From contig CAJNDS010002424.1 of the NCBI GenBank assembly GCA_905221605.1, positions 1,079,709-1,143,708 on the forward strand: DNA of 64,000 nucleotides. The letters run 5' to 3'. Source of the stretch: Symbiodinium natans. Taxonomy: Eukaryota; Sar; Dinophyceae; Suessiales; Symbiodiniaceae. Numbering within the stretch: position 1 is the first letter of the stretch; the number at the start of each line of letters is the position of its first letter. The notes below the pieces were generated by a model. It saw only the letters and a list, made by a program, of their open reading frames with translations, was not told the origin of the DNA and did no database searches. Of this stretch, positions 20,613-31,070 are shown one piece after another. The position numbers were made by a program, and so were the translations under genes.

Positions 20613-22113
20613 ATGGGTTTCTGGGGCGGACTCTGGAAGGGGATCAAGGCGTTGGGCGGCTTCGTTGCCCGTGGCTTTGGATGGACCTCGAAACAGATCC
20701 AGGCGCCCGCTGTGAATCTCCCTCGGGAGCCAAAGCCTTTGCAGGTAAACCCCCCACCAGTAGTTGTGAATCAGCCGCCTGTCAGCGGGATAGTCGACGA
20801 GCTGAAGCATCTTCGCAACACATTGGTCCATGAGTTGCATCAGATTCGCGACACGCTGGCCACGCCAGAGCCAAAACTGCCATTCGATGTGGTGGAGCCT
20901 TCCCAACCCGGCAAGATCAACGAGAAGGCGTTTGAACATCTTGTGGGAATGCCAGACCAGCAGCTTCGTCTCGAGGTGGTATCGTCGATGATGTGGCATC
21001 ATTGGCGCAAGGCAGAGTCCATCATGCGCATGGAGTCTAGGCAGAGGGTGGCGCTCATGCTCTTTACCGGGCCCATGGGCACAGGCAAGACGGCACATGC
21101 GAGAGCATTGGCTGACTTCTTGGGCATCCCGTGCATCTTAATGAACTCGAAGAATGCCACCTTCGTCGGATCCGACGGTTTGTCCATGATGCACCGGGCA
21201 CTTGCGTATGCATCCAGGTGCAAGTCGGCGGTGATCTTGCTGGACGAGATTGACGTCTACGCCAAGGATGAAGGTGTCATGGCAGAAATCAGGATGGCAG
21301 TCGATGGTGCCACTAAGATCGAAGACAACGCAATCCTGTACATCATCGGTGCGACTAACAAGGGTATCGACCAGTTTCCACCAGACTTGCTTCACCGCGT
21401 CCTGATGCAAGTCGATTTTGGTGGTGGTCCGACCTACAGCCCCAGCCGCCAGGGCTATGGCTTCAACTCTGCACAGTGCCGCAACTTCTGGGACCGCAAT
21501 GCGCAGTGCTTGGCTGCAGCTCGGCTTGCTAATCTTCTAACCTCCAGGATCCGAACGTAACTATCCTGACATATCATGACCCCGTTCGTTGCCTCTTCAG
21601 GAAGACGAGCGGAAGAAGCTGGCCGAGGCATCGCAGGGCTGCGTTCCACGTGACCTACAGCTTTGGGCCCAGAGGGTGCTTTTGAGTTTCTGCCGCCGGG
21701 CCATGGAGAAAGGCCTGAATCCTGATGACATGGGCAAGCCATCGCTGAGAGACTTCATGGAAGCGAATCCGGACAACATCACAGGCCGCAAGGCTGCGGC
21801 CATTCTCCCATGTCTTGACCTGTCCGAGCACCTACGTGAAAAGGTTTTGGAGGTCACAACCTTCCTGCCCGAATGCCCGGATGGCGGGCATGGTCGCAGC
21901 CACTACTCCTCCGACACAGGCGAAGTCAAACTCAACGGTGAGCCAGCAAGGAAGTGGTTGATTGTCGTCACAGCTATCGACCCAACAGGAGACGAGGTTG
22001 TTGTGAGTGCATACTACGAGTTTCGACCGAAGCGGATGTCCTGGTTCGCTCGACCTCAATATCGCCGTGTAGAACTGGTGAATCAGCCAACCGTACCAAG
22101 CTCAAAACTCTGA
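20613..22113 (+). CDS. AAA-family ATPase, two exons (20613-21500, 21601-22113)
   Basis: The ATG at 20613 follows an in-frame TAG in AAGTAGACCTCA. The protein is about 466 residues. The N-terminal region is amphipathic/Pro-rich (PPPVVVNQPP) with a short coiled-coil-like stretch (DELKHLRNTLVHELHQIRD). Then come Walker A GPMGTGKT (about 153-160), Walker B VILLDEID (about 206-213), sensor 1 YIIGATN and FPPDLLHRV. After the intron follows the AAA lid (LAEASQGCVPRDLQLWAQRV), then a 100-residue tail ending SSKL. The intron is about 100 bp with the strong acceptor GTTGCCTCTTCAG; phase requires a GC donor near 21501, so that end is uncertain. It lies inside an intron of kinase domain A, same strand. 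The lid resembles ATAD3-like AAA proteins, but the family is not assigned. Confidence 0.8.
21501..21600 (+). other. Intron of the AAA ATPase gene
   Basis: It ends in a pyrimidine-rich acceptor (CGTTGCCTCTTCAG). Reading through from exon 1 gives a stop at 21558-21560. Unlike neighbouring introns it contains no telomere-like repeat or foldback element. Confidence 0.6.
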
Positions 22114-22997
22114 CAAAGCTCATTGCATCAGATTCTCAGAGAGAGTCGTCTTCCATCGGCTCTCAGGGGTCAGTGCGCAGCAAGTCTTGCTGTCCTTACC
22201 ACTAGCAGGACATAGCCGAAGGCAGAGCAAATTTTGGAGGCTGAGTGCGTGGGAACAAATGCAAGACGCTCTTTCTTCAATGCAGTGGCTATTGTTTGAA
22301 GGCCCTTTAGTGCATCTCATTAGGCGAGCACTGTACTGAAATGGCTCTGAAAACTGCAACGGGCCGTCGGTTTCAATGTGGGCTCCCGGCAATGCTGGCT
22401 TCTGTGCAGTACTGAAATGGTACACAACCTTGTGTTCTACTCATTTCTGCTTTGTCTACGCACAAAGCACATCAGACAGTGGTACCGTGACAACAAGCTA
22501 CGGTCAGGATCCACCCAAGGGCTACAAAACGTAATTTGGAAGATGCAAGCCGACAAGTCTTCCAAAATTTCATGTCAATTCAGGTGGCGCACAAATACAG
22601 AACTGCAATGATCTGAGCTGAGGGTTTATTTGGGACAACCTCGGGTTGTGTGGCTTGGGATATGGGTCCTTGAAATTGAAGCATCATTCCAGCGTTGCCG
22701 GCAAGCCTAAGATAAATACGATACCATGTTGCTCCATGCTTGAGAGAGTAAGCTGGGTGGGAAGACAACCGTTTGCCCAAGAATTTTTCTGAACCTTGAC
22801 TCAAAGCCCCACGGCCTGCCAGGTGCAACCCTGAAGTTAACCCCAAGGCTCTGAGGATCTTATTTTAGGGTCTTTGGGACCTCAGGCCCCTCCTACATCA
22901 GGTTTTTGTCCCATTTTGAGCCTAATGAGGATAAGGTTTCAAAAAACAACAAAAGACCCAAAGGCTGGAAGAGCCTAAGGGCCCCTTTTGCCTCCAG
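22114..22997. other. 3' flank of the AAA gene and rest of the host intron
   Basis: No convincing exon. The first few hundred bases may be 3' untranslated sequence. GTACTGAAATGG occurs twice (about 22332 and 22411). Short ORFs on both strands lack domain-like features. Confidence 0.35.
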
Positions 22998-23039
22998 GGG
23001 AGGTTCGATGACCGGCTGGCCTACTTCCGCACGGAAACG
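22998..23039 (+). CDS. Adenylate kinase domain A: C-terminal helix exon
   Basis: After GCCTCCAG the frame GRFDDRLAYFRTET matches RL-x-x-[YF]-x-x-x-T of adenylate kinases. A GC donor (GCAAAG, 23040) joins in phase 0 to VVNNF at 23862, giving TET-VVNNF where adenylate kinases have TEPVIxxY. The acceptor may instead be GGGGAG at 23002. Confidence 0.6.
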
Positions 23040-23861
23040 GCAAAGGCGCCGCGGTCCTCACCTGGCCTAGGGTTGACAGGGTTGGCCTGGGGACCTTTCC
23101 TAAGCCCCATCATTGTAATTATACCACAAGAACCACCCCCCCCCCCCCCCCCCAAAGAAAAAAAAAATAAATAAACATGAACATAACTATACTAGAAACT
23201 AGCAGTAAGGCCCTCATGTTAAGCCCTCAAGGCTCTTTAGGTGTAGGGCTCTTAGGGTTCTTGGCTCCTTGAGCTTCAGGGCTCTAGGGTTCTTAGGGCT
23301 TGAGGGTTCTTAAAGTCCTAGAATCCTTAACCTTCAGGCGGGGTTATGGTTTTGGGTTTTGGCCATCACTCTTACAGTTGATCCCTAACCCCAACTGCCC
23401 TTGTCCCTCAACTCTCGACCCCCAAGGCCACACACGCTCAAAACCTGCCCTAACTAGCCTGAACCTGTAGATCCTTAAGCTCCGATTCCTAAGCCTCAAA
23501 TCCTTAAAGGCAGAAACACTACACCGGGTTGCTGTTGAGGCAAAGGGTTTAGGCCTTATTCGGGATGTATAGGTTTTGGAGTCTAAAGGAACTTGAGTCA
23601 AGTTATCACAATACTGGAGGTTTAGGGTTTATGGCGTTTAGGGTGGTTGCCTGATTATGGTAGTTCGGTTGAAGTTCATTGCCAGCAACCCTGTACAACA
23701 CCCTGAGCCCTAAACCCGAAGCACTGCCCCAAACCCTAGACCCTAAACCCTAAACTTCCCTAAGCCCTTCCCTAAGCCCTAAACCCTAAACCCTAAACCC
23801 TAAACCCTAAACCCCCTGAACCCCCTAAACCCTAAACCCCCTAAACCCTAAACACCGCGAG

Positions 23862-23960
23862 GTCGTCAACAACTTCCACGACACCGGCCTCACGCGATAC
23901 GTCGACTCGACCGGCTCGCCAGCCCTCATGGAGGGCGCCGCGTCGCAGCACCTGAAACTG
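23862..23960 (+). CDS. Adenylate kinase domain A: C-terminal exon
   Basis: The frame VVNNFHDTGLTRYVDSTGSP, then ALMEGAASQHLKL, fits the last part of adenylate kinases (PV-x-x-[FY]-x-x-x-G-x-x-x-x-[IV]D-x-[TS]G-S). CCCTAAA-type repeats precede it. The exact 3' end is unclear; a GC donor near 23961 is possible. Confidence 0.7.
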
Positions 23961-24049
23961 GCCTTGAAATTGGATATTATGTTAGTACATTATGATCAAG
24001 ATTGTATTGTTCTGCCATTTTGCTCGTTTTGTTATATGGGAGTGAGTTT

Positions 24050-24580
24050 TTTTCCGGGCTTGTAACAGGCGCCGGGGGGTCCCTCCGCGACAAAGGTTGT
24101 AACAGACGGGCCCCGTCCGCGACAACCCTCCCCGCGACAAGGCTACAACCCCCCCCCGCGACAAGACAGCAATACCATTGAATTTAATCATTGCCAATCT
24201 CGATGCGACCTTGATGCGTGTCTGCAGCAACTTTCACTCTCAGTCCGCGACAAGGCCTGCGACAGGGCGCGACATACCCGCGACAACCCGCGCGACTGCT
24301 CGAGCCAGCAGGTGCCCATCCGTAGGACAACCTTGAACCAGAAGCCCAGGGTATATTTTTCCAGTGTTCAGGGTTTCATGGCTCTCCGGTAAAATCCCTG
24401 CGGTCCCTAAACCCTTCATCCGAAACCCCAACCCTAAACCTAAACCGTTTATCCTAAACCCTTACAAAACCCAAATAAGAAAATTGGGTTCAAAGTAGCG
24501 GCGCGACAAACGTATGAAACAACCTGCCCGCGACAAGGCTTGTAACAGAGGGGGTGGGGGACCCCCCGCGACAACCCGAA
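24050..24580. repeat. Dispersed CCGCGACAA / TTGTAACA repeat
   Basis: CCGCGACAA followed or preceded by TTGTAACAG recurs at about 24060-24170, 24245-24295 and 24500-24575. Spacing is irregular. It lies inside a kinase intron and its origin is unknown. Confidence 0.65.
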
Positions 24581-25177
24581 TTTTGACCCACCCCCATATG
24601 GTTGCATTGTTGAGAGCTTTTCAGGTTTGAGGGTTTTCCAGGGCGTCGTGCTATGTACTAGTAGGCCGATCTCATTTTGCATGTTGCAGTTTGTTTGTTT
24701 TTCCAGAGGGAGTTTTGAGCCAACCTCGTCTGTGACTCATTTATGCGTGCGGTACCGGTGACCTTCCGGAGCATCATGTTGAATTTCGCCTAGTTGAATC
24801 TGGACATAGCCATAGTGCTTGAATCCTTTGCGTCCGTCTTCATGAAGGGCTTACGGGTAGATGAAAGGGTTTTGGGATTAGGATTTGAACCTAGACACTC
24901 TTGGATATCCACCCTAAATTGGTCCACCCCCTCCGAGAAAAATCAGAAAATAGGATGATCTCCAAATCCACACCACGAAACACTAAAACACCAAGGCGGG
25001 CAAAAAGAACCCTACATAAGCCCTAAACCCCAAACACTAAACCCCAAACCCTAAACCCTCAACCCCCCAACACTCCTACAAGCATCCCGAAGTCCCAAGT
25101 CCCAAGCTCCTAGCCCGACACCACACCACAGAAAGCCGCAAACCCTAGCGCCCTAATCTGCCCGAATCTCTTACTGT

Positions 25178-25272
25178 GTAGTGCTTTGGGATAATTTTGA
25201 ATTTCCCTTCTTTCCCTTTTTAAGGGAGCCTATTCATAAACAGTTTTGAAAGGGCTTTAAAGCACCACTCAG
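25178..25272. mobile_element. Family E element
   Basis: GTAGTGCTTTGGGATAATTT at the left pairs with GGGCTTTAAAGCACCACTCA at the right. TTTCCCTTCTTTCCC, AAGGGAGCC and CTATTCATAA are conserved interior blocks. Copies are at 32227-32332 and, diverged, at 45907-45990. Confidence 0.72.
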
Positions 25273-25286
25273 CTTCTGGTAGTTAC

Positions 25287-25405
25287 CTGGTCCCCTGAAT
25301 CTGGCCCCTTGCCATCCAATAAAGGGTTCTGAAGTATGGGCGCCGGGGTTTTACAGGGTATGTAAGGGGTAGATAAGGGGTCCCTTTTAAGCGCCCAGAT
25401 TCACG
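25287..25405. mobile_element. Family G inverted-repeat element
   Basis: GTTACCTGGTCCCCTGAATCTGG at the left mirrors CCCAGATTCACGGACCATGTAAC at the right. It sits directly beside the family E copy. Confidence 0.65.
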
Positions 25406-25767
25406 GACCATGTAACCGAGGCAAGATTGTCCCCTAAACCCCCAAGTCCCCTGAAGCCCCTAATAACCCGAAGACCGCTACCGCCCTCAAGAAATCCTAA
25501 ACCCCGAAGACCCCTAAGCAAATCCTTAGCCCCTCGTCATACACTAAGAAATCCCAAGCACCTATAGAGCCCTTTCACAAGAACCTGAGCCCCTAAAACC
25601 CTGAAAGCACCGTAAGCCCTTAAAACTCCCTCAACAAATCCTAAGCCCCTAATACACTAGGAAACTCTAAGCACCTAAACCTCTAAAAAACAGAACCTAA
25701 GCCCCTTAAAAGCCCTTAGAGCACCCCCCAAAAAGCCCTAAACCTCCAAGCAAAGCCAAGAGCAAAC

Positions 25768-25879
25768 ACATCCTAAACCCTAAACCCTAAACCCTAAACC
25801 CCAAACCCCAAACCCCAAACCCTAAACCCTAAACCCTAAACCCTAAACCCTAAACCCTAAACCCTAAACCCTAAACCCT
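25768..25879 (-). repeat. CCCTAAA array before an acceptor
   Basis: About fifteen CCCTAAA/CCCCAAA units end only 7 bp before the acceptor TGCCCAG of the next kinase exon. Confidence 0.92.
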
Positions 25880-25885
25880 GCCCAG

Positions 25886-25990
25886 GAGGCCCTCTCTGGT
25901 CTTCGCCTGCGGAAGGCCTGAGCTCATTGAGGCGACAGCCTGCGCGGTGGCCAAAGAGCGGCTGGGCTTCAAGCCCTACGTACACATGGA
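25886..25990 (+). CDS. Adenylate kinase domain B: degenerate P-loop exon
   Basis: The frame RPSLVFACGRPELIEATACA, then VAKERLGFKPYVHME, has the strand-loop-helix layout of an adenylate kinase start. The P-loop GxxGxGK is replaced by CGRPELIEA and lacks the Lys, so this copy probably does not bind ATP normally. The donor GTGAAC leaves two bases that complete Glu with the next exon. Confidence 0.6.
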
Positions 25991-26386
25991 GTGAACAAGA
26001 GAAATACCTAAATATAAATATAAATATATATATATGTGTATATATATGTATGATTGTGCTGTATTAGACATATATACATATATGTATATATGTATATATA
26101 TATATTATATTATATGTGCTTTCCTTCATACTCAAACAAAAGGTTAGAAGTGCGACTTTGTCAGCCTTGACGCGGTCAATAAAGATGTGGGGATCGTCTT
26201 TTGTCAGTACATTCTGGGTTTTTAGAGATTCTGTGCAGTTGTTTACGGCTTGTACTCGTAGGGTGTTTCGGTGCATCTTTGGCTTTAAGGGTGTTTAGGC
26301 CTTGCAGGGTCGTTAAGGGTTTAGGGTTTAGGGTTTAGGGTTAGTTTTTTGTTCAAGGTTTAGGGTGTCGCTTAATGTTGCCCCAG

Positions 26387-26466
26387 GCTGCCAGCAAACT
26401 GCCTGCAGCGGCTTCGCTTCGCGGACCCCGGCGTCGCCAGTGCCACCTCTGAGCAGGCTCAGGAGG
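26387..26466 (+). CDS. Adenylate kinase domain B exon
   Basis: After TTGCCCCAG it reads, in the phase left by 25990, ELPANCLQRLRFADPGVASA. It stands where the NMP-binding helix would be. The end is GGTTCA (26467) or a GC donor at 26457. Confidence 0.5.
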
Positions 26467-26569
26467 GTTCAGGCTTTTTTGGGGCATAGGGTTTGTGGAT
26501 GTAGGGATAGGAAGTCAAACCTGAAACCCAAAACCCTCAAGCACCTCCCCTGGCCTCCGAAGTGAGTAG

Positions 26570-26640
26570 GTCCTTGGCTACGCCGAGGCTCCGAAGATGA
26601 TGCGCTCCTTTGTCCCGGACCATCCAAACGCATCTAAAGA
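26570..26640 (+). CDS. Adenylate kinase domain B candidate exon
   Basis: The frame VLGYAEAPKMMRSFVPDHPN lies between AGTGAGTAG and GTACCC. Phase 0 suits the GC-donor end of the previous exon. Confidence 0.45.
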
Positions 26641-26893
26641 GTACCCTCTTCTGAACCCTGAACACGAAACCATAGCCCCCTGAACCCCGTGTCTCGGTTG
26701 CTGAAAAATAAGTGGTTCGTTTTTCGGGGGCCCTTAATGTCCTTGTACGGCGGATGATAAGGCTATACTTGGGGGGAGGTAGAAGCGGGTACCCTTATTT
26801 CGAGACCAACCTATCTACTCAGGATCAACCCCTTGAAGCCTTAGCCCTTGGACTCTAAGCCCTGCTCATCCACCCCGATGCTGGGCAGACCAG

Positions 26894-26944
26894 GGAATCA
26901 CCTTCCGAGTCGCTGTGTCGCTCTTGGAGCTTGTTTTGGCGCGT
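26894..26944 (+). CDS. Adenylate kinase domain B helix exon
   Basis: Seventeen phase-0 codons (GITFRVAVSLLELVLAR) lie between GCAGACCAG and GTGAAA. They resemble the V-x-LL-x-x-x-L helix before the DGFPR strand. Confidence 0.5.
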
Positions 26945-27112
26945 GTGAAACCCAACCAAATATAGCCTGTGAACGAATCCGTGAACCAGGAAGCGAAGGA
27001 AGAACACGGTAAAACTACTGTATTTAGCGGATCTTTGGTCAGGATTTAGGGTTTAGGGTCCATAGGGTTTAGGGCTTAAGGTGTCCCAGCCACACGACTT
27101 GTCTTGGGACAG

Positions 27113-27149
27113 GCAGCGCTTTCTCTTCAACAGCAACTGCGCGCTCGAG
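27113..27149 (+). CDS. Adenylate kinase domain B candidate exon
   Basis: After TGGGACAG the frame AALSLQQQLRAR is helical and ends at a GC donor. It stays open for a further 150 bp (GTACPHCACVVHLGIALQRL), so the exon may be longer. Confidence 0.4.
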
Positions 27150-27530
27150 GCACGGCTTGCCCTCATTGCGCATGTGTGGTCCACTTGGGGATCGCATTGC
27201 AGCGCCTGAGAGATGCGAGGAAGATACGAGAAAGAGGAAGCCCAAGGGTTAAACGCTGCAACCTGAGATTTTTGGGGCTCAAGCCCCGACATGGTTGGGT
27301 GCTAAACTAAAGTCTGCATGTCTGAGTCTGATCCTATACACGTGTATATCACTGTATATGGGCACATGTGTATATATGTATATACATACATATATATATA
27401 TATATATTTATTTTTATATATATCTGTGTGTGTGCGCGCGTGTGTGCGTGTGCGTGCGTGCGTTGTGTTGTGTTCAGCTTCATTTTACTAGTTTGTGTGC
27501 TGCTGCAGGTAGCTTTTGATGTGTATACAG

Positions 27531-27599
27531 CCCTTGGGAGGTTACCTCGGCCAGCTGGTGCTGGTGGAGGGCTTCCCACGCACCCGCGGCGATCTCCAG
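27531..27599 (+). CDS. Adenylate kinase domain B: EGFPR exon
   Basis: The frame PLGGYLGQLVLVEGFPRTRG, then DLQ, repeats the adenylate kinase signature, here VEGFPRT. The acceptor is TGTATACAG; the GC donor GCAGAG keeps phase 0 into 28042. Confidence 0.7.
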
Positions 27600-28041
27600 G
27601 CAGAGAGGGCTCTTAAGGGCACTTAAGGGTTTAGGGTTTAGGGTGTAGGGTGTAGGGTTTAGGGTTTATTTTTTCGGGTTTAGGGTTTAGGGTTTTGCGG
27701 TCTTCTAGGGGTCGTCAATGCTACACCCAATTCTCCCTGTACCCGATACTCTAAAGTCTTTAAAACCCTGAACTCCCTAAAAACCCTAAGCCTTGTACCC
27801 CCTACACCTTTTACCTTACATGCCGAGATGTCCTGAAAAAAGCATAAACATCCCAAAACCCTGAAGGGCCCAAACCCTGAAGTGCCAGCAGAGCCGCTGT
27901 AACTGTAGATCCCTGCTCTGTCAGCCTGAAGCCCTTAACACCGTTAAGCCCACAAAAAACTTAAGACCCTAATACCCTAAACCCTAAGGGCAACCCTAAA
28001 CCCTAAACCCTGAACCCCCAAAGCAAGAAAATTTCTCACAG

Positions 28042-28119
28042 CTCGAGGCGTGGCGACAGCTGGAGCACCAGCCGCTGCTGACCCTGGACTTCGATTCGGG
28101 CCACTTGGGCTTCCAGCTT
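28042..28119 (+). CDS. Adenylate kinase domain B exon
   Basis: CCCTAAA repeats and TTCTCACAG precede LEAWRQLEHQPLLTLDFDSG. It corresponds to the QAE-x-LE helix and following V-x-x-L-x-[VF] strand. A stop follows at about 28120, so a GA donor or an earlier site is needed. A TTTAGGG array starts at 28141. Confidence 0.58.
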
Positions 28120-28140
28120 TGAGGGCATGTTCAGGGGATC

Positions 28141-28235
28141 AGGGTTTAGGGTTTAGGGTTTAGGGTTTGGGGTTTAGGGTTTGGGGTTTAGGGTTTGGGG
28201 TTTAGGGTTTGGGGTTTGGGGTTTAGGGTTTGGGA
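28141..28235 (+). repeat. Alternating TTTAGGG / TTTGGGG array
   Basis: TTTAGGG and TTTGGGG units alternate in a regular two-unit period, so the array has been re-amplified as a higher-order unit. Confidence 0.85.
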
Positions 28236-28634
28236 TAGTTGAGGGTGTATTCGACAGGCTTGACTGTCGTTAAACCTTCAATCCCTATATCCTGACTATA
28301 AGCCCCTGAAACCCCTCACATGCACTAGAAGCCCCTTACCATGAGCTCCGAAAGCCCCTAAACCACCCCTTCAAAAAGCCTCAAACACCCTAAGCCCCAA
28401 AGCCGAAACCCTGAACCCTGTGTTCTCAGGCTCCACAGCCGAAGTCTCTTTGGTAGGGGCTCGGGGTTTCTATTCTCCAGCAAAGTGAATACGGTTTTTG
28501 CATGAAATCTTGAACCTTGCAGGCCCCGATGCTTGATGAGCCACCTAAACCCTGAATACTACACCTAAACCCTAAACCCTAAACCCTAAACCCTAAACCC
28601 CAAATCCACAACCAGGTCTCAATCTCTCCGGCAG

Positions 28635-28680
28635 CTTCGCAAGGAGCTTCGCAGATGCCTCGTCCACGACTGTCGAGGAG
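28635..28680 (+). CDS. Adenylate kinase domain B: C-terminal exon 1
   Basis: The frame FARSFADASSTTVEE ends in phase 0 at GTGACT. Joined to VTKLLRSC at 29126 it gives DASSTTVEE-VTKLL, matching the usual IDA-[ST]-x-x-V-x-x-V end of adenylate kinases. CCCTAAA repeats lie before it and TTTAGGG after it. Confidence 0.48.
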
Positions 28681-28951
28681 GTGACTCTAGCACCCAGATC
28701 TGGTGTTCCCAGGTTTAGGGTTTGGGAGTTTCGGGGGTTTAGGGGTTTAGAGGGTTTGGGGGGTTTAGGGGGTTTAGGGGGTTTAGGGGTTAGGTGTTTA
28801 TAGGGTTGCCGGGTTGGGGGCTTCGGGGTTTAGGGCTGGATGTTGGAGCCCCCAAGCTTTTCGTGAACTTCTGAATCCTAAACTTAAGGGAACGAACAAA
28901 GAAGCCCCTAAAAGAAACCTTACGGGCTCTTCTGGGGCTGCATCTACTCTG

Positions 28952-28982
<31 letters not shown>

Positions 28983-29125
28983 GTACACCTATTTTGTATG
29001 TACTTATACATGTGCGTGTATTTGTCTATGTCATATTTGTTTTTACCATTCTACCTGAAAGCCCCCTTGAGCCCCTACTCATTCCCTGAAGCCCCCGACC
29101 GCTTTGGCCCTCTTAGAGCCCAGAG

Positions 29126-29205
29126 GTGACCAAGCTGCTTCGCAGCTGCCAGCCGCTTCATGCAGCTGTGCCTCAGGCCGCCTCCTTGCCCCGGGGCCCT
29201 ATAGG
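29126..29205 (+). CDS. Adenylate kinase domain B: C-terminal exon 2
   Basis: The acceptor is GCCCAGAG. The frame VTKLLRSCQPLHAAVPQAAS continues in phase from 28680 and then leaves the domain. The donor GTTTCG (29206) is likely; GC sites are possible. Confidence 0.5.
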
Positions 29206-29878
29206 GTTTCGGGTTCGGGGTTCGGGGGTTTGGGGTTGAGGGAATGGGGTTCAGGACCCAACAGCATGACAGAGCATACATGTTTTTCGGCGCACAGGGT
29301 TTTTAGAGGCTTCAAGGTTTGCAGCATGAGCTGCAGCAGGGGTTCGAACAAGGGGTTTGCCATTTGCAGGGGGCGATTCGTTGGTGGGGAGTCTCAATCC
29401 ACAATCCTGACAAAGCTTCACCCCTGAAGGCTTCCCTTACCATGCATGTTCCCAACATTTGTGTTCCCTATTGTGTCCGCCAAAGAAAACCAAAGTTACG
29501 GGTCTCTCAAGGTTCAAGCACAATCCACACACGAAAACGCTGCAGACATCTGCAGACCCCGGCGGGAGGGGATGCTCTGGCACATGAGGTCAATACCTTC
29601 CCGTTTTGGGTCCCTGTCTAGAAGGATTCCGGTTTTATATGGTACCCACCCGCAGAAAAAAAAGGAAAACACTCGAGCCCTCAGTGTTTGTTACACTCTT
29701 AAGATCTCAAACCTTGAGCTCTACAAAACCGTTCAGTGTACTCAACCCACCTAAAGCGAAGAACACAAACGCAACGGCATCCTCAACCCCTAAACCCTAC
29801 AACCCTCCAACCCTAAACCCTAAACCCTAAACCCTAGCCCTAACACCCTAAACCCTCAAACTCGACCCTCAGTCCTAG

Positions 29879-29936
29879 ATTTGGGTCTGGGCGGATCGAA
29901 ACCAAGGCTGCTCAAGCACTGGCTCGGCGCGGCTCG
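29879..29936 (+). CDS. Exon, possible start of kinase domain C
   Basis: The frame LGLGGSKPRLLKHWLGAA follows GTCCTAG and ends at GTACAC. GLGGSKPRLL could be a worn P-loop, which would suit the kinase-like exons further on. This is inference. Confidence 0.4.
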
Positions 29937-30085
29937 GTACACGAATCTGGGCTGATGCAATTGGGGATGTAGGGTTTAGGGGTTTAGGATTGAGGGTTTA
30001 GGGTTTTGCACAGAGGTGTCAGGGTTTGGGATTTTGGTTTCATGGTGTAGGCTTGAGATTTGTCAATTTGCTACATGCTCTAAAG

Positions 30086-30181
30086 CTTGAACCTACGGAT
30101 GCGGGGCCCATATCGACCACGCCCATGGCGCGACATCAGTTGGGCCTTGCAAAAGTTTCGGCGTCAACCTCACGGACTTGG
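30086..30181 (+). CDS. Candidate exon
   Basis: After CTCTAAAG 32 phase-0 codons start LEPTDAGPISTTPMARHQLG and end at GTCCGA. No domain recognised. Confidence 0.38.
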
Positions 30182-30414
30182 GTCCGAGAAAGATTTAGGA
30201 TGATTTAGGGTCTGAGGGGTTCTAGGGTTGAGGGTTTGTAGAGCTTAAGTGCCTCTTGCACACAACAAAAGTTCCCTTAAGTCCCAGGCTGGCCTTTCGA
30301 CCCCAAGCCCAAGAGCCTGAAACCCAAACCCCAACCCTAAACCCATCCTTAAACGCAAACCCCCCCCCCCCCCCGATCCGGAGCCTTAAACCCTAAACCC
30401 GCTCCGGTCCTCAG

Positions 30415-30523
30415 GAAGTGGTGGGACCCAGAGACCTTTCAGTCGGCTAAGTCCACCTACTTGGCCTACATGAAGAGCCAGGCCGCGCAAAGAAAAACAG
30501 ACAAGCCGGCGAAACTTTTTGGG
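30415..30523 (+). CDS. Exon, unidentified
   Basis: CCCTAAA repeats and GGTCCTCAG precede KWWDPETFQSAKSTYLAYMK; the exon has a basic end (AAQRKTDKPAKLFG). The donor GTGTAGGG follows, otherwise the frame stops two codons later. Strongly protein-like. Confidence 0.55.
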
Positions 30524-30779
30524 GTGTAGGGCTTGGGGCGCGTGTAAGATCTGAGGCTTAGGGGTTTGAGGTTCAGAGTTCATTGTGAGGTTTAGGTTTT
30601 GTTGGTTTATGGTGTAGGGCTTGAGGCTTGGGGTTTAGGTTGAGGTTCAGGGCTCATTTTTTTCCTTGAAGGATGCTAGCCCTTATCCGTATTCTAATTA
30701 TTCCTCCGTATACCCAAGTGAGTTCTGGGTTCTCGGGCTTTTGCAACTATATGTTGGGTTTGGAAGCTTTGGGGTATAT

Positions 30780-30935
30780 CACAACTACTTCACAGCCGAG
30801 TCCTCCAATCCTTGGGGGACCAAATGAACCCGAAAATTAGGGTCAGATACCCTATACTATACCACTATATCTCCAACCAACGGTATATGAACCATAAGCC
30901 CTTTTAAGGGTTCATGTGTCCCGAATCCCGCTATC
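30780..30935. mobile_element. Family K element
   Basis: It shares CCCGAAAATTAGGGTCA, ATATGAACCATAAGCCCTTT and GGGTTCATGTG with 36757-36868 (CCCGGAAATCGGGGTCA, TATGAACCGTAAACCCTTTT). It ends about 25 bp before an acceptor. Confidence 0.5.
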
Positions 30936-30958
30936 CTCCAAGAGGTTTCCGCGCACAG

Positions 30959-31070
30959 CAGCGATCCTCGCTACTATGTCCGTCCCTCGTCGAGCCCGCC
31001 GTTGAAAGCCTGGCTGTGCTGGCTCGCTCATCTCCTCTACGCCGAGCCGCCGCTCGGCTGGCATATATAC
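30959..31070 (+). CDS. Exon, unidentified
   Basis: The acceptor is CCGCGCACAG and the donor GTAGGGTTTAGGG. The preferred frame reads DPRYYVRPSSSPPLKAWLCW, then LAHLLYAEPPLGWHIY. Another frame is open too. Confidence 0.48.

Noticed and set aside
20595-21857. Minus-strand ORFs opposite the AAA gene
   Set aside because: Walker A, Walker B and lid motifs are all on the plus strand.
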